A stretch of DNA of 35,768 nt. It comes from Lentisphaeraceae bacterium. GTDB taxonomy: Bacteria > Verrucomicrobiota > Kiritimatiellia > RFP12 > UBA1067. A program made the position numbers and the translations under genes. Positions 29,741 through 35,768 of this stretch are shown here, one piece after another. The stretch covers positions 1-35,768 of the forward strand of contig SFPL01000100.1 of assembly GCA_004551905.1 (NCBI GenBank), read 5' to 3'. A model generated the notes under the pieces. The model searched no databases and was not told the DNA's origin. It saw only the letters and a program-made list of their open reading frames with translations. The stretch's first letter is position 1, and the number at the start of each line of letters is the position of its first letter.

Positions 29741-30700
29741 TTACTTGAAGAGACCTTTGACCGCGTCCACGGCCTTGCCGGCCCCGTCGCTCACCGCGTC
29801 AGCCGCCGCCTTCGCGCCGTCACCCACCGCGCCAACGGCCGCCTTCGCCCCGTCGCTCACCGCGTCAGCCGCCGCCTTCGCGCCGTCACCCACCGTGCCA
29901 ACGGCCGCCTTCGCGCCGTCGCCCACCGCGAGTGCGCTCTTGAGAATTGCCTGCCAGATCTGGTCAACAATGTCCTCGAGCGAGGCGCCGTCCGACTTCT
30001 TGCCGATGTCGGTGAGGGTGATCGACGGCACCGGAATCGTCACCAGGCCGTACTTGACGCGGATGTTGTTGATGACGAGCTTGTCGATGACGAGCTTCTG
30101 CTCCGCGGCCTCCTCGGCGGCCTCCTCGGCCTCCTTCAGCCGCTCATATTCCCTGCGCTCCTCAGCCGTCATCTTCTCGAGCTTCGCCCTCTCGGCCTCC
30201 TCGGCCGCCTTCTCCGCCGCCTCCTCGGCGGCCTTGTCCCGGGCCTTGCGCGCCTCGGCCTCGCGCTGCTTCAGCTCGTACGCCTCCTTGCCGCCGGCGA
30301 CGTTGTACTGGATCTGCTTGAAGTTGTCCACCCCGTTCTGGCCGCCCTTCACGTAGGAGGCGAAGAGCCCGTCGACGGTCACCTCCTCGACGTGGATGTA
30401 CTCGGCGTGGACCGTGTTCATCGCGACGTCCACCACCAGGTTGGAGAGTGCGACCGCGACCGGCTCGTCGTAGCCCTCGGGGTTGCCGAGCACCATTTCG
30501 CCGACCTCGAAGCGCCCGGTGTACGGGTTGAGGTAGAGGTGGCCGAGGTTGAACTTGGTCTGGGTGATCTGCGGCACCGCGATGTTCGCCGCGGGCTTCA
30601 CCACCGGGCCGAGCCAGAGCGGAAGGGTCGCCACCAGCAGCACCACGAGCGCGACTGCGATCAGCACTGCGTACATCACGAACTTTAGAAACTTCTTCAT
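29741..30700 (-). CDS. AsmA-like membrane protein with coiled coil and 11-residue repeats
   Basis: A 319-aa membrane-anchored protein. One N-terminal helix (LKFVMYAVLIAVALVVLLVA, residues 4-23) is followed by a periplasmic AsmA/DUF748-type beta segment (LGHLYLNPYTGRFEVGEMVL, VVDVAMNTVHAEYIHVEEVT). Residues about 138-203 are a very charged coiled coil (ERAKLEKMTAEERREYERLK). LVIDKLVINNIRVKYGLVT reverts to the AsmA-like fold. Residues 259-313 are five 11-residue repeats of type V-[G/S]-D-G-A-K-A-A-[V/A]-[G/D]-[A/T], followed by VKGLFK. A lipid-transport or envelope role is inferred from the AsmA-like part. It lies 30 nt after the LolA-like gene, with AAGGAG upstream of ATG 30700. Confidence 0.75.
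   Translation of the reverse strand: MKKFLKFVMYAVLIAVALVVLLVATLPLWLGPVVKPAANIAVPQITQTKFNLGHLYLNPYTGRFEVGEMVLGNPEGYDEPVAVALSNLVVDVAMNTVHAEYIHVEEVTVDGLFASYVKGGQNGVDNFKQIQYNVAGGKEAYELKQREAEARKARDKAAEEAAEKAAEEAERAKLEKMTAEERREYERLKEAEEAAEEAAEQKLVIDKLVINNIRVKYGLVTIPVPSITLTDIGKKSDGASLEDIVDQIWQAILKSALAVGDGAKAAVGTVGDGAKAAADAVSDGAKAAVGAVGDGAKAAADAVSDGAGKAVDAVKGLFK
29762..29926 (-). repeat. DNA repeat coding five 11-residue units
   Basis: A 66-bp unit (two 33-bp subunits) is almost perfectly duplicated, with one extra, diverged copy. It encodes the 11-mer repeats of the AsmA-like protein. Repeat conservation at the DNA level suggests recent expansion or recombination. Confidence 0.8.
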
Positions 30701-30730
30701 TCTTGCTTCTCCTTATGAGGTTGTTGTTTT

Positions 30731-31306
30731 TTACCTCAAGTCGTCCACGGTGATCTTGGTGCGGTGGCCCGAGCCGATCGTCTCCACCTCCATCACGTTC
30801 GCCATCCAGCGGTCGCCGAACTTCTTGAGCCGCGTCCCCCAGAGCCGCCGCACCGGCTCGCCGTCCTTTAGCTCCTCGGCCTGCATCAGCGCACCGGTCT
30901 TGCGGTCCACCCACGCGCGCACCGTGCGTCCGCCGCGCTTTAAAAGCACCACCGCGCACTTCTGGCCATGGACCGACTCCGCCTCGAGCTCGGCGTCGAA
31001 TTCGAAGTCGTCCCACCACAGGTACTCAAGCGAGAGGTCGCTCCAGGTGACGTCGGTGCCGAGGATCGGCTGATCGAGCTCGCCCGGCTTCGGGTCGAGC
31101 GGCTTGCCGTCCACCGCGAGCCGCGTCACCGAATTAGACCTCGCAAGCTCGTAGGTGTGGCGGGCCTGGGAGATCCCGCGGCGGTTGCGCAGGTTGATTT
31201 CCCCTCGGATCTCGATGTCTGCGGGAATCATCGCGCGGCAGCTCTCCACCAGCTCGCGCGGCGTCGCGTTGGTGGGGATGAGGAGGCTGGCAAGGAGCGC
31301 AATCAC
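30731..31306 (-). CDS. LolA-like outer-membrane lipoprotein-sorting protein
   Basis: A 191-aa probably exported protein: a short N-terminal hydrophobic segment (IALLASLLIPTNATP), then a beta-rich domain with LVESCRAMIPADIEIRGEIN, RRGISQARHTYELARS, WSDLSLEYLWWDDFEFDAEL and a terminal VMEVETIGSGHRTKITVDDL. This is the layout of the LolA-like/outer membrane lipoprotein-sorting family (PF17131 type), which binds lipoproteins or lipids in the periplasm. WVDRKTGALMQAEELKDGEP is the typical hairpin. GTG 31306 overlaps the previous stop (GTGA), so it is coupled to the TPR gene; a cleavage site is not certain. Confidence 0.72.
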   Translation of the reverse strand: MIALLASLLIPTNATPRELVESCRAMIPADIEIRGEINLRNRRGISQARHTYELARSNSVTRLAVDGKPLDPKPGELDQPILGTDVTWSDLSLEYLWWDDFEFDAELEAESVHGQKCAVVLLKRGGRTVRAWVDRKTGALMQAEELKDGEPVRRLWGTRLKKFGDRWMANVMEVETIGSGHRTKITVDDLR

Positions 31307-32199
31307 TTCACCGCCTCCTCCAGCGCCGCGTTCCGCGGACCGCCCATCGCCCGCCCGGTCTCGTAGTAGCGCCGCGCGCCGTCCTTGTTGTCGGGATACG
31401 CCCTCAGGATGAGCCGGGCCATGTTGTAGTAGGCATGGTACGACTTAGGGTTGGACTGGATCGCCTGGTCGAGCGTGTGCTCGGCGTCGCGAAACTTGCC
31501 CTGGGCGGACTCCATCATCGCCCTCAGGTTGAGCGCCGCCGCGTCGTTCGGCTTCGTGCGCAGCGTCTCCGCGATGTCGGCGTCCGCCGCCGCGTAGTCG
31601 CCGTCCGCAATCGCCTTCGCGATCCGCTGCTGGCGCGAAAGCGCCTTCGACGGCGCAGGTGCCGCGCGTTTCGCCGCGCGTTTCGCCGCGGGCGCAGCCG
31701 GGGCGGGCGCGGACGCGGGCACCTCGGCCGCAGGCGCGGGCGTTGGCCCCTCGGCAGCGGGCTCCGTCGCTGGCGTCGCCGCCTTTGCCGCGGCGGCCTT
31801 TTCTTCGGCGAGCTTCTTCTCGAGCTCCGTCGTGTCGCTCACCGCGACCGCCTTGGAGTTCTCCTTCACCTGCAGGAACTTGAGCGTGTCGATCTTCGTC
31901 TTCACGTACGCGCGCTTGGTCTTCACTGTCGTGAGCTCCGGCTTCTTCATCTGGTCGGGATATTCCGCCTCGATCATGTCGAGCGCCCGGAGCGCAGCCG
32001 CGTAGCAGGCGATTGCCTCGTCGAACTTGCCGTCGTACTCGAAGTCGGTCGCAGCGTCGATGTTGGTGGAGGCCGGCTCCATCAGCTCGGAGACCCGCGG
32101 AATGACCTCTTCGTCGTCGGACCCGAAAGGCCAATACCAACTACCCAGCGCTCCCAGCGAGAGCGTCGCAGCGACAGCGAATGCACCGAATCTGACCAT
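31303..32199 (-). CDS. TPR-containing membrane-anchored protein
   Basis: A 298-aa protein with an N-terminal anchor or signal (VRFGAFAVAATLSLGALGSW). An alpha-helical region (residues about 45-110, FDEAIACYAAALRALDMIEA) looks like a first TPR-type hairpin. A long Ala/Pro/Glu-rich linker follows (residues about 135-195). Two TPR-like hairpins are at the C-terminus: YAAADADIAETLRTKPNDAA, ALNLRAMMESAQGKFRDAEH and YHAYYNMARLILRAYP. Such proteins are scaffolds. It is first in the probable long operon, with a leaderless -10 box 10 nt before ATG 32199. Confidence 0.72.
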   Translation of the reverse strand: MVRFGAFAVAATLSLGALGSWYWPFGSDDEEVIPRVSELMEPASTNIDAATDFEYDGKFDEAIACYAAALRALDMIEAEYPDQMKKPELTTVKTKRAYVKTKIDTLKFLQVKENSKAVAVSDTTELEKKLAEEKAAAAKAATPATEPAAEGPTPAPAAEVPASAPAPAAPAAKRAAKRAAPAPSKALSRQQRIAKAIADGDYAAADADIAETLRTKPNDAAALNLRAMMESAQGKFRDAEHTLDQAIQSNPKSYHAYYNMARLILRAYPDNKDGARRYYETGRAMGGPRNAALEEAVK

Positions 32200-32209
32200 T
32201 GGTGTGTGT

Positions 32210-32215
32210 ATTATA
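32210..32215 (-). promoter_or_regulatory. -10 box TATAAT of the TPR-led operon, nearly leaderless
   Basis: Minus-strand TATAAT at 32210-32215 leaves 10 nt before ATG 32199. Transcription should begin about 3 nt before the ATG. There is no Shine-Dalgarno sequence. The flanks GGTATAATACA are the same as at the AI-2E gene. Confidence 0.55.
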
Positions 32216-32248
32216 CCAAAAATCGGGCCAGCCAGGGGTGGCGTTTTC

Positions 32249-32938
32249 TCAATCACACCAAAACCGGACCTGCCAGGGACCGTGGGTGCGCCAGCAGTCG
32301 CGGACTGACTCGACCGTCGGCTCCACGTAGATCGGGGTCGCCTGGTGGCGAAACCAGGTGTCCTGGCGCTTCGCCAGCTGACAGGTGCGCACGAACTCGC
32401 GCTCGCGCGTGTCCCTTTCGCGGTAGCCGATGGCCGCCGAAGCGGTGGCCGACCAGACAGGATACTCCTCGCGCAGGCGGCGGCGCTCCTCCTCCAGCCC
32501 CTCGGCGTACATCGCGTCAAGCCGCGCGGCGATGCGCTCGCGCACCAGCGCGCGGTCGATTGCGATCACCGGATAGGCCGGCGGGGGCTGCTCCCAGCAG
32601 CGGTCGAGTCCGCGCAGCAGCGCCGAGAAGTAGAGCCCGGTACCGCCGACAATGACGATCGGGCGGCCCGCCGGAACTCCCTTCGCCCACTCGGCGGCGG
32701 CACGCAGCCAAGCGCCGGAGGAAAACGGCTCGGCGGGGGTGACGAGGTCGACCCCGCCCATGTGGAACTCCTCGATCTCCTCGCGCGACGGCTTGGCGGT
32801 GCCGATGTCCATGCCGCGGTAGACGAGCATGGAGTCGGCGCTCAGAATCCACGCGCCCATTTCACGGGCAAGGACCGCCGCGAGCGCACTCTTGCCGCTC
32901 GCGGTCGGTCCCGCCAGGAGATAGGCTTCGCGTTCCGT
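32249..32938 (-). CDS. miaA: tRNA dimethylallyltransferase, start codon unclear
   Basis: Transfers a dimethylallyl group to A37 of tRNAs that read codons beginning with U. Motifs are complete: P-loop LAGPTASGKSALAAVLAREM, substrate Asp in SADSMLVYRGMDIGTAKPSR, HMGGVDLVTPAEPFSSGAWL, PIVIVGGTGLYFSALLRGLD, and the C-terminal AKRQDTWFR. The protein is short, about 229 aa against the usual 290-320, with a reduced insertion domain. No ATG, GTG, TTG or CTG occurs in frame between the pckG stop and the P-loop except CTG at the P-loop itself (32915-32917); the nearest ATG is at 33056-33058 inside pckG. The listed start (ACG, 32936-32938) is a placeholder; translation may follow pckG by reinitiation. 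Confidence 0.8.
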   Translation of the reverse strand, partial: TEREAYLLAGPTASGKSALAAVLAREMGAWILSADSMLVYRGMDIGTAKPSREEIEEFHMGGVDLVTPAEPFSSGAWLRAAAEWAKGVPAGRPIVIVGGTGLYFSALLRGLDRCWEQPPPAYPVIAIDRALVRERIAARLDAMYAEGLEEERRRLREEYPVWSATASAAIGYRERDTREREFVRTCQLAKRQDTWFRHQATPIYVEPTVESVRDCWRTHGPWQVRFWCD

Positions 32939-32939
32939 C

Positions 32940-34886
32940 TTACTTGTTGAGCGCGGAGGCGAGGCTGGCGAGGACGTCGCGCAGCGCCTTCGGGACGCGG
33001 CGGGCGGTCTTGGAGCAGACTTCTGTGTCCTTGGACGCCTTGGCGTCGTACTCGTCATAGGACGCGCCGACGGTGGCGATCTCCTTCTTCCAGCCCTCCC
33101 TGTCGACCTTGAGGATCTCGCGGAGATCTTCGGGGACGACCTTGAACTTGCCCTCGTTGTTCGAGAGGTCGATGTCGCTCTCGAGCGGCAGGTTGCCGAT
33201 CGGGGTGACGTGCGCATGCACCTTGCCCTCGATACGCTGGCAGATCCACTTGAGGACGCGGCTGTTGTCGCCGAAGCCCGGCCACATGAAACGGCCGTCG
33301 TCGCCCTTGCGGAACCAGTTCACGAAGTAGATCTTCGGCAGCTTCGTCGCGTCGGGGCTGGTGCGCTCCATCTCCAGCCAGTGCTGGAAGTAGTCGCACA
33401 CGTTGTAGCCGAAGAAAGGCAGCATCGCCATCGGATCGCGGCGGACCTGGCCGATCTGGTCGGAGATGACCGCGGCGGTCACCTCGGAGCCGGCGGCCGA
33501 GCCCATGAACACGCCGTGGGTCCAGCTCTTGGCCTCGTTGACCAGCGGGATCGTCGACGGGCGGCGCCCGCCGAAGAGGATCGCGTCGATCGGCACGCCC
33601 GTGGGCTTGCCCTTCCAGATGCCGTCGAAGCCGGCCTTGTCCAGCACCGGGCAGTTCTCCGCCGGCGCGGTAAAGCGGCTGTTCTTGTGCGCGGCGACGT
33701 AGCCGGACTCCTTGACCTCCTTCTTGGTCATGCCCGGACGCGGGCCCATGCGGCGCTTGTCGTCGACGCAGCGGTAGCAGGGGTTGCCCTTCCAGTCGAT
33801 GCCCTCGACCGGCGCGTCGACTCCCATGTCCTCCCACCAAATGTCGCCGTTGGGGGTGAGGACGACGTTGGTGAAGATCGTGCCCTTCTTGCACGACTTG
33901 AGCGCGTTCGGGTTCGAGTCCATCGACGTCCCCGGCGCGACGCCGAAGAAGCCGTTCTCGGGGTTGATCGCGTAGAGGCGGCCGTCCTCGCCCGGCTTGA
34001 GCCAGGCGATGTCGTCGCCGATCGTCTGCAGCTTCCAGCCCTTGAGCTTGGGCAGCATCATCGCGAGGTTAGTCTTGCCGCAGGCGGACGGGAACGCCGC
34101 CGTGAGGTGGTACTGCTTGCGCTCGGGGCTGGTGAGCGTGAGGATGAGCATGTGCTCGGCCATCCAGCCCTCGTCCTTCGCGAGCTTCGAGGCGATGCGG
34201 AGCGCGAAGCACTTCTTGCCGAGGAGGGCGTTCCCGCCGTAGCCCGAGCCGAACGACCAGATCTGGCGCTCCTCGGGGAACTGGGTGATGAACTTGTCCT
34301 CGATCCGCTTGGCGCACGGCCAGGCGACGTCCTTCTGCCCCTTCTTGAGCGGCGCGCCCACGGAGTGGATGCAGGGGATGAAGTCGCCGTCGGCACCGAG
34401 GTGGCGGAGCACCGCGTCGCCCGTCCTGGTCATGATGTCCATGTTGACGACGACGTAGGGCGAGTCGGTGATCTCGATGCCGTACTGGGTGATCGGGTTG
34501 CCGATCGGGCCCATCGCGAACGGGATCACGTACATCGTGCGGCCCTTCATGCAGCCCTTGTAGCTCTTGAGCATGAGCTTCTTCATCGCCTCGGGCTCCA
34601 TCCAGTGGTTGGTGGGGCCCGCGTCGATCTCGCGCTTCGAGCAGATGAAGGTGCGCCCCTCGACGCGCGCCACGTCGCTCTCGTGCGAGCGGGCGAGGTA
34701 GCAGTCGGGACGGGTCTTCGGGTTGAGCTTCACGAACTGGCCCTTCTTGACCATCATCTCGCAGATGTCGTGGTGCTCCTTCTTGGTCCCCTTCACCACC
34801 ACGATCTTGTCGGGGGTGCAGACCTTGTTCCATTTGTCGACCCAGGCGAACACCTTGGCGTTCGCGAACTTCGGCGTCTTGGCCAT
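32940..34886 (-). CDS. pckG: GTP-dependent phosphoenolpyruvate carboxykinase
   Basis: A 648-aa cytoplasmic enzyme interconverting oxaloacetate plus GTP and PEP plus CO2 plus GDP. The reactive-cysteine P-loop FPSACGKTNLAMM is typical of the GTP family. Substrate-binding elements SFGSGYGGNALLGKKCFALR and the guanine-binding region KIYFVNWFRKGDDGRFMWPG are present, as are TGDDIAWL-like IGDDIAWLKPGEDGRLYAIN and NPENGFFGVAPGTSMDSNPN. ATG 34886 follows AAGGAGAAAAA. In fermenters it may run toward oxaloacetate (CO2 fixation) for succinate or propionate formation, which fits OadGAB nearby. A small palindrome, TCCGCCGCGGCGGA, lies between it and rpmA. Confidence 0.95.
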   Translation of the reverse strand: MAKTPKFANAKVFAWVDKWNKVCTPDKIVVVKGTKKEHHDICEMMVKKGQFVKLNPKTRPDCYLARSHESDVARVEGRTFICSKREIDAGPTNHWMEPEAMKKLMLKSYKGCMKGRTMYVIPFAMGPIGNPITQYGIEITDSPYVVVNMDIMTRTGDAVLRHLGADGDFIPCIHSVGAPLKKGQKDVAWPCAKRIEDKFITQFPEERQIWSFGSGYGGNALLGKKCFALRIASKLAKDEGWMAEHMLILTLTSPERKQYHLTAAFPSACGKTNLAMMLPKLKGWKLQTIGDDIAWLKPGEDGRLYAINPENGFFGVAPGTSMDSNPNALKSCKKGTIFTNVVLTPNGDIWWEDMGVDAPVEGIDWKGNPCYRCVDDKRRMGPRPGMTKKEVKESGYVAAHKNSRFTAPAENCPVLDKAGFDGIWKGKPTGVPIDAILFGGRRPSTIPLVNEAKSWTHGVFMGSAAGSEVTAAVISDQIGQVRRDPMAMLPFFGYNVCDYFQHWLEMERTSPDATKLPKIYFVNWFRKGDDGRFMWPGFGDNSRVLKWICQRIEGKVHAHVTPIGNLPLESDIDLSNNEGKFKVVPEDLREILKVDREGWKKEIATVGASYDEYDAKASKDTEVCSKTARRVPKALRDVLASLASALNK

Positions 34887-34940
34887 TTTTTTCTCCTTGT
34901 TAAACTGTTGGGCGAGTCCGCCGCGGCGGACCCGCAGATG

Positions 34941-35174
34941 TCACTCGACGATCGTGACGACCTTGCCGTCCTTGATGAACTTCACCTTGCCGTCCTTGAG
35001 GGCGAAGAGGGTGAAGTCGCGGCCCTGGCCGACGTTCTTGCCGGGGTGGATCTTGGTGCCGCGCTGGCGGACGATGATCGAGCCGGTCTTGAGGAACTGG
35101 CCGTCGTAGGCCTTAACGCCCAGGTACTTGGGGTTCGAGTCGCGACCGTTGCGCGCAGATGCGGAAGTAGCCAT
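34941..35174 (-). CDS. rpmA: 50S ribosomal protein bL27 with short N-terminal tail
   Basis: A 77-aa ribosomal protein. NGRDSNPKYLGVKAYDGQFL and SIIVRQRGTKIHPGKNVGQG, then RDFTLFALKDGKVKF, are diagnostic for bL27. Its N-terminus, MATSASARNGRDS, replaces the usual MAHKKxGGSxxNGRDS; the conserved His-Lys-Lys pair and Gly-rich link, which enter the peptidyl-transferase centre, are missing. GAAGGAGAAACAT precedes ATG 35174, so this start is well supported and no upstream codon restores the tail. It sits with rplU as usual. Confidence 0.95.
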   Translation of the reverse strand: MATSASARNGRDSNPKYLGVKAYDGQFLKTGSIIVRQRGTKIHPGKNVGQGRDFTLFALKDGKVKFIKDGKVVTIVE

Positions 35175-35192
35175 TTTATGTTTCTCCTTCCC

Positions 35193-35507
35193 TTACGCGA
35201 TTGCCTTGACCGTGGCGACCGTCAGCTGCTGGCGGTGGCCCTTCTTCCGGCGCTCGCCCTTGCGGCGCTTCGCCTTGAAGTTTATCACCTTGTCGGCCTT
35301 GATGACGCCGTCGACCTCGAGGGTCACCTTGGCGCCCTCCACGTAGGGCTTGCCGACCTTGAGGGTGGTGCCGTCAGAGACCGCGCAAACGGTGTCGATG
35401 ACTGCCTCCTGCCCCGCTTCGACCGAGAGCTTTTCAATCTCGATCCTGTCACCGACCTTCACAAGCATCTGCTTGCCGCCGGTTTCGAGAACTGCGTATG
35501 CTTCCAT
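35193..35507 (-). CDS. rplU: 50S ribosomal protein bL21
   Basis: A 104-aa ribosomal protein binding 23S rRNA. MEAYAVLETGGKQMLVKVGD, RIEIEKLSVEAGQE and the C-terminal KAKRRKGERRKKGHRQQLTV match the family (signature ending in R-K-x-x-G-H-R-Q). Length is usual. The start at 35507 follows AAAGGAACAAA. It leads the rplU-rpmA pair; the GTPase gene obg, often next, is replaced here by pckG. Confidence 0.96.
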   Translation of the reverse strand: MEAYAVLETGGKQMLVKVGDRIEIEKLSVEAGQEAVIDTVCAVSDGTTLKVGKPYVEGAKVTLEVDGVIKADKVINFKAKRRKGERRKKGHRQQLTVATVKAIA

Positions 35508-35580
35508 TTTGTTCCTTTCGTTCCCGTTTTCCATGTGGAGGAGCATCCAATCGCCCTTCCACGAAAAACAAGGTTCGCGT

Positions 35581-35610
35581 ATTATACAATTTTGACGCGT
35601 CCGCCGTCAA
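35581..35610 (-). promoter_or_regulatory. Promoter TTGACG-18-TATAAT of rplU-rpmA
   Basis: Minus-strand TTGACG at 35605-35610, 18-nt spacer, TATAAT at 35581-35586: the best sigma70-type promoter in the window. A start near 35574 leaves a leader of about 67 nt, in which a regulatory ribosomal-protein leader could be present; I cannot assign a known motif. Confidence 0.75.
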
Positions 35611-35768
35611 CCCCGCCCCGGGGACGACCACGGATTACAAATACCCCCGTCGTCTCGGCTGCGCCGAGCCGCCGTGGACATTTGTAAGCGGTTTTGCGCG
35701 ACGAGACCCTGCCGCACAGCCTGTTCAAGGCATGACAAGCCACCCGACGGGATGCCGACGGGGACAGA
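35611..35768. other. Right-edge non-coding sequence
   Basis: No gene seen. CCACGGATTACAAAT at 35628-35642 is the exact inverse complement of 126-140, and GGACATTTGTAAGCGG at about 35674-35690 is a related word. GGCTGCGCCGAGCC (35658-35671) can fold. These are likely dispersed intergenic repeats, not an origin or attachment site that I can support. Confidence 0.4.

Overview
The window reads as a high-GC anaerobic, Gram-negative bacterium, most probably from the Planctomycetes-Verrucomicrobia-Chlamydiae superphylum (Verrucomicrobiota or Kiritimatiellota, gut or sediment type). This is inference. It rests on secreted glycosidases with Ala-rich signal peptides, a sodium-pumping biotin decarboxylase (oadG-oadA-oadB) beside a GTP-type PEP carboxykinase, an exosortase-associated CAAX-type protease, outer-membrane-type proteins, and the Ala/Arg/Gly-rich coding style. 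No rRNA or tRNA gene was recognised.

Left part (1-8,780) is accessory and scarred. It holds a DDE transposase whose element may start outside the window, a DUF6788-like small protein with a coupled short ORF, an outer-membrane beta-barrel protein, the last 32 codons of an IS30-type transposase, a ferredoxin-nitroreductase fusion, a candidate 416-bp non-autonomous element (MITE-like, with possible 8-bp target duplication), an NhaC antiporter, a frameshifted GH31 glycosidase remnant, a CBS-regulated family II pyrophosphatase, and a 26-codon remnant of yebC ending exactly in a 13-bp direct repeat.

The middle and right (8,780-35,768) are almost entirely on the minus strand and read right to left. 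rplU-rpmA-pckG-miaA come first. Next is a probable long operon: TPR protein, LolA-like protein, AsmA-like protein with 11-residue repeats, glgP, MBL/beta-CASP protein, HisI-like protein, oadG, oadA, oadB, degenerate GDPD-like protein. Then follow a secreted clan-A glycosidase, xseB, a GHKL ATPase, the CAAX-type protease, an AI-2E-type permease, gspE/pilB, a two-helix membrane protein, pyrD, a secreted GH27 alpha-galactosidase and a secreted FAD oxidoreductase.

Metabolically, glgP mobilises glycogen. PckG and OadGAB work around oxaloacetate, PEP and pyruvate, the decarboxylase exporting Na+, which NhaC may exchange. The secreted glycosidases supply sugars.

Regulation is visible. Several genes have a TATAAT-type -10 box only 7-12 nt before the ATG (leaderless or nearly so), others have ordinary AAGGAG sites, and oadG/oadA have neither: their leaders are made of ACC/AACC repeats. 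Points most worth checking: miaA without a recognisable start codon, bL27 lacking the usual basic N-terminal tail, HisI-like and GDPD-like proteins that have lost catalytic residues, OadB with a signal peptide and about 100-residue N-terminal extension, and the candidate MITE.
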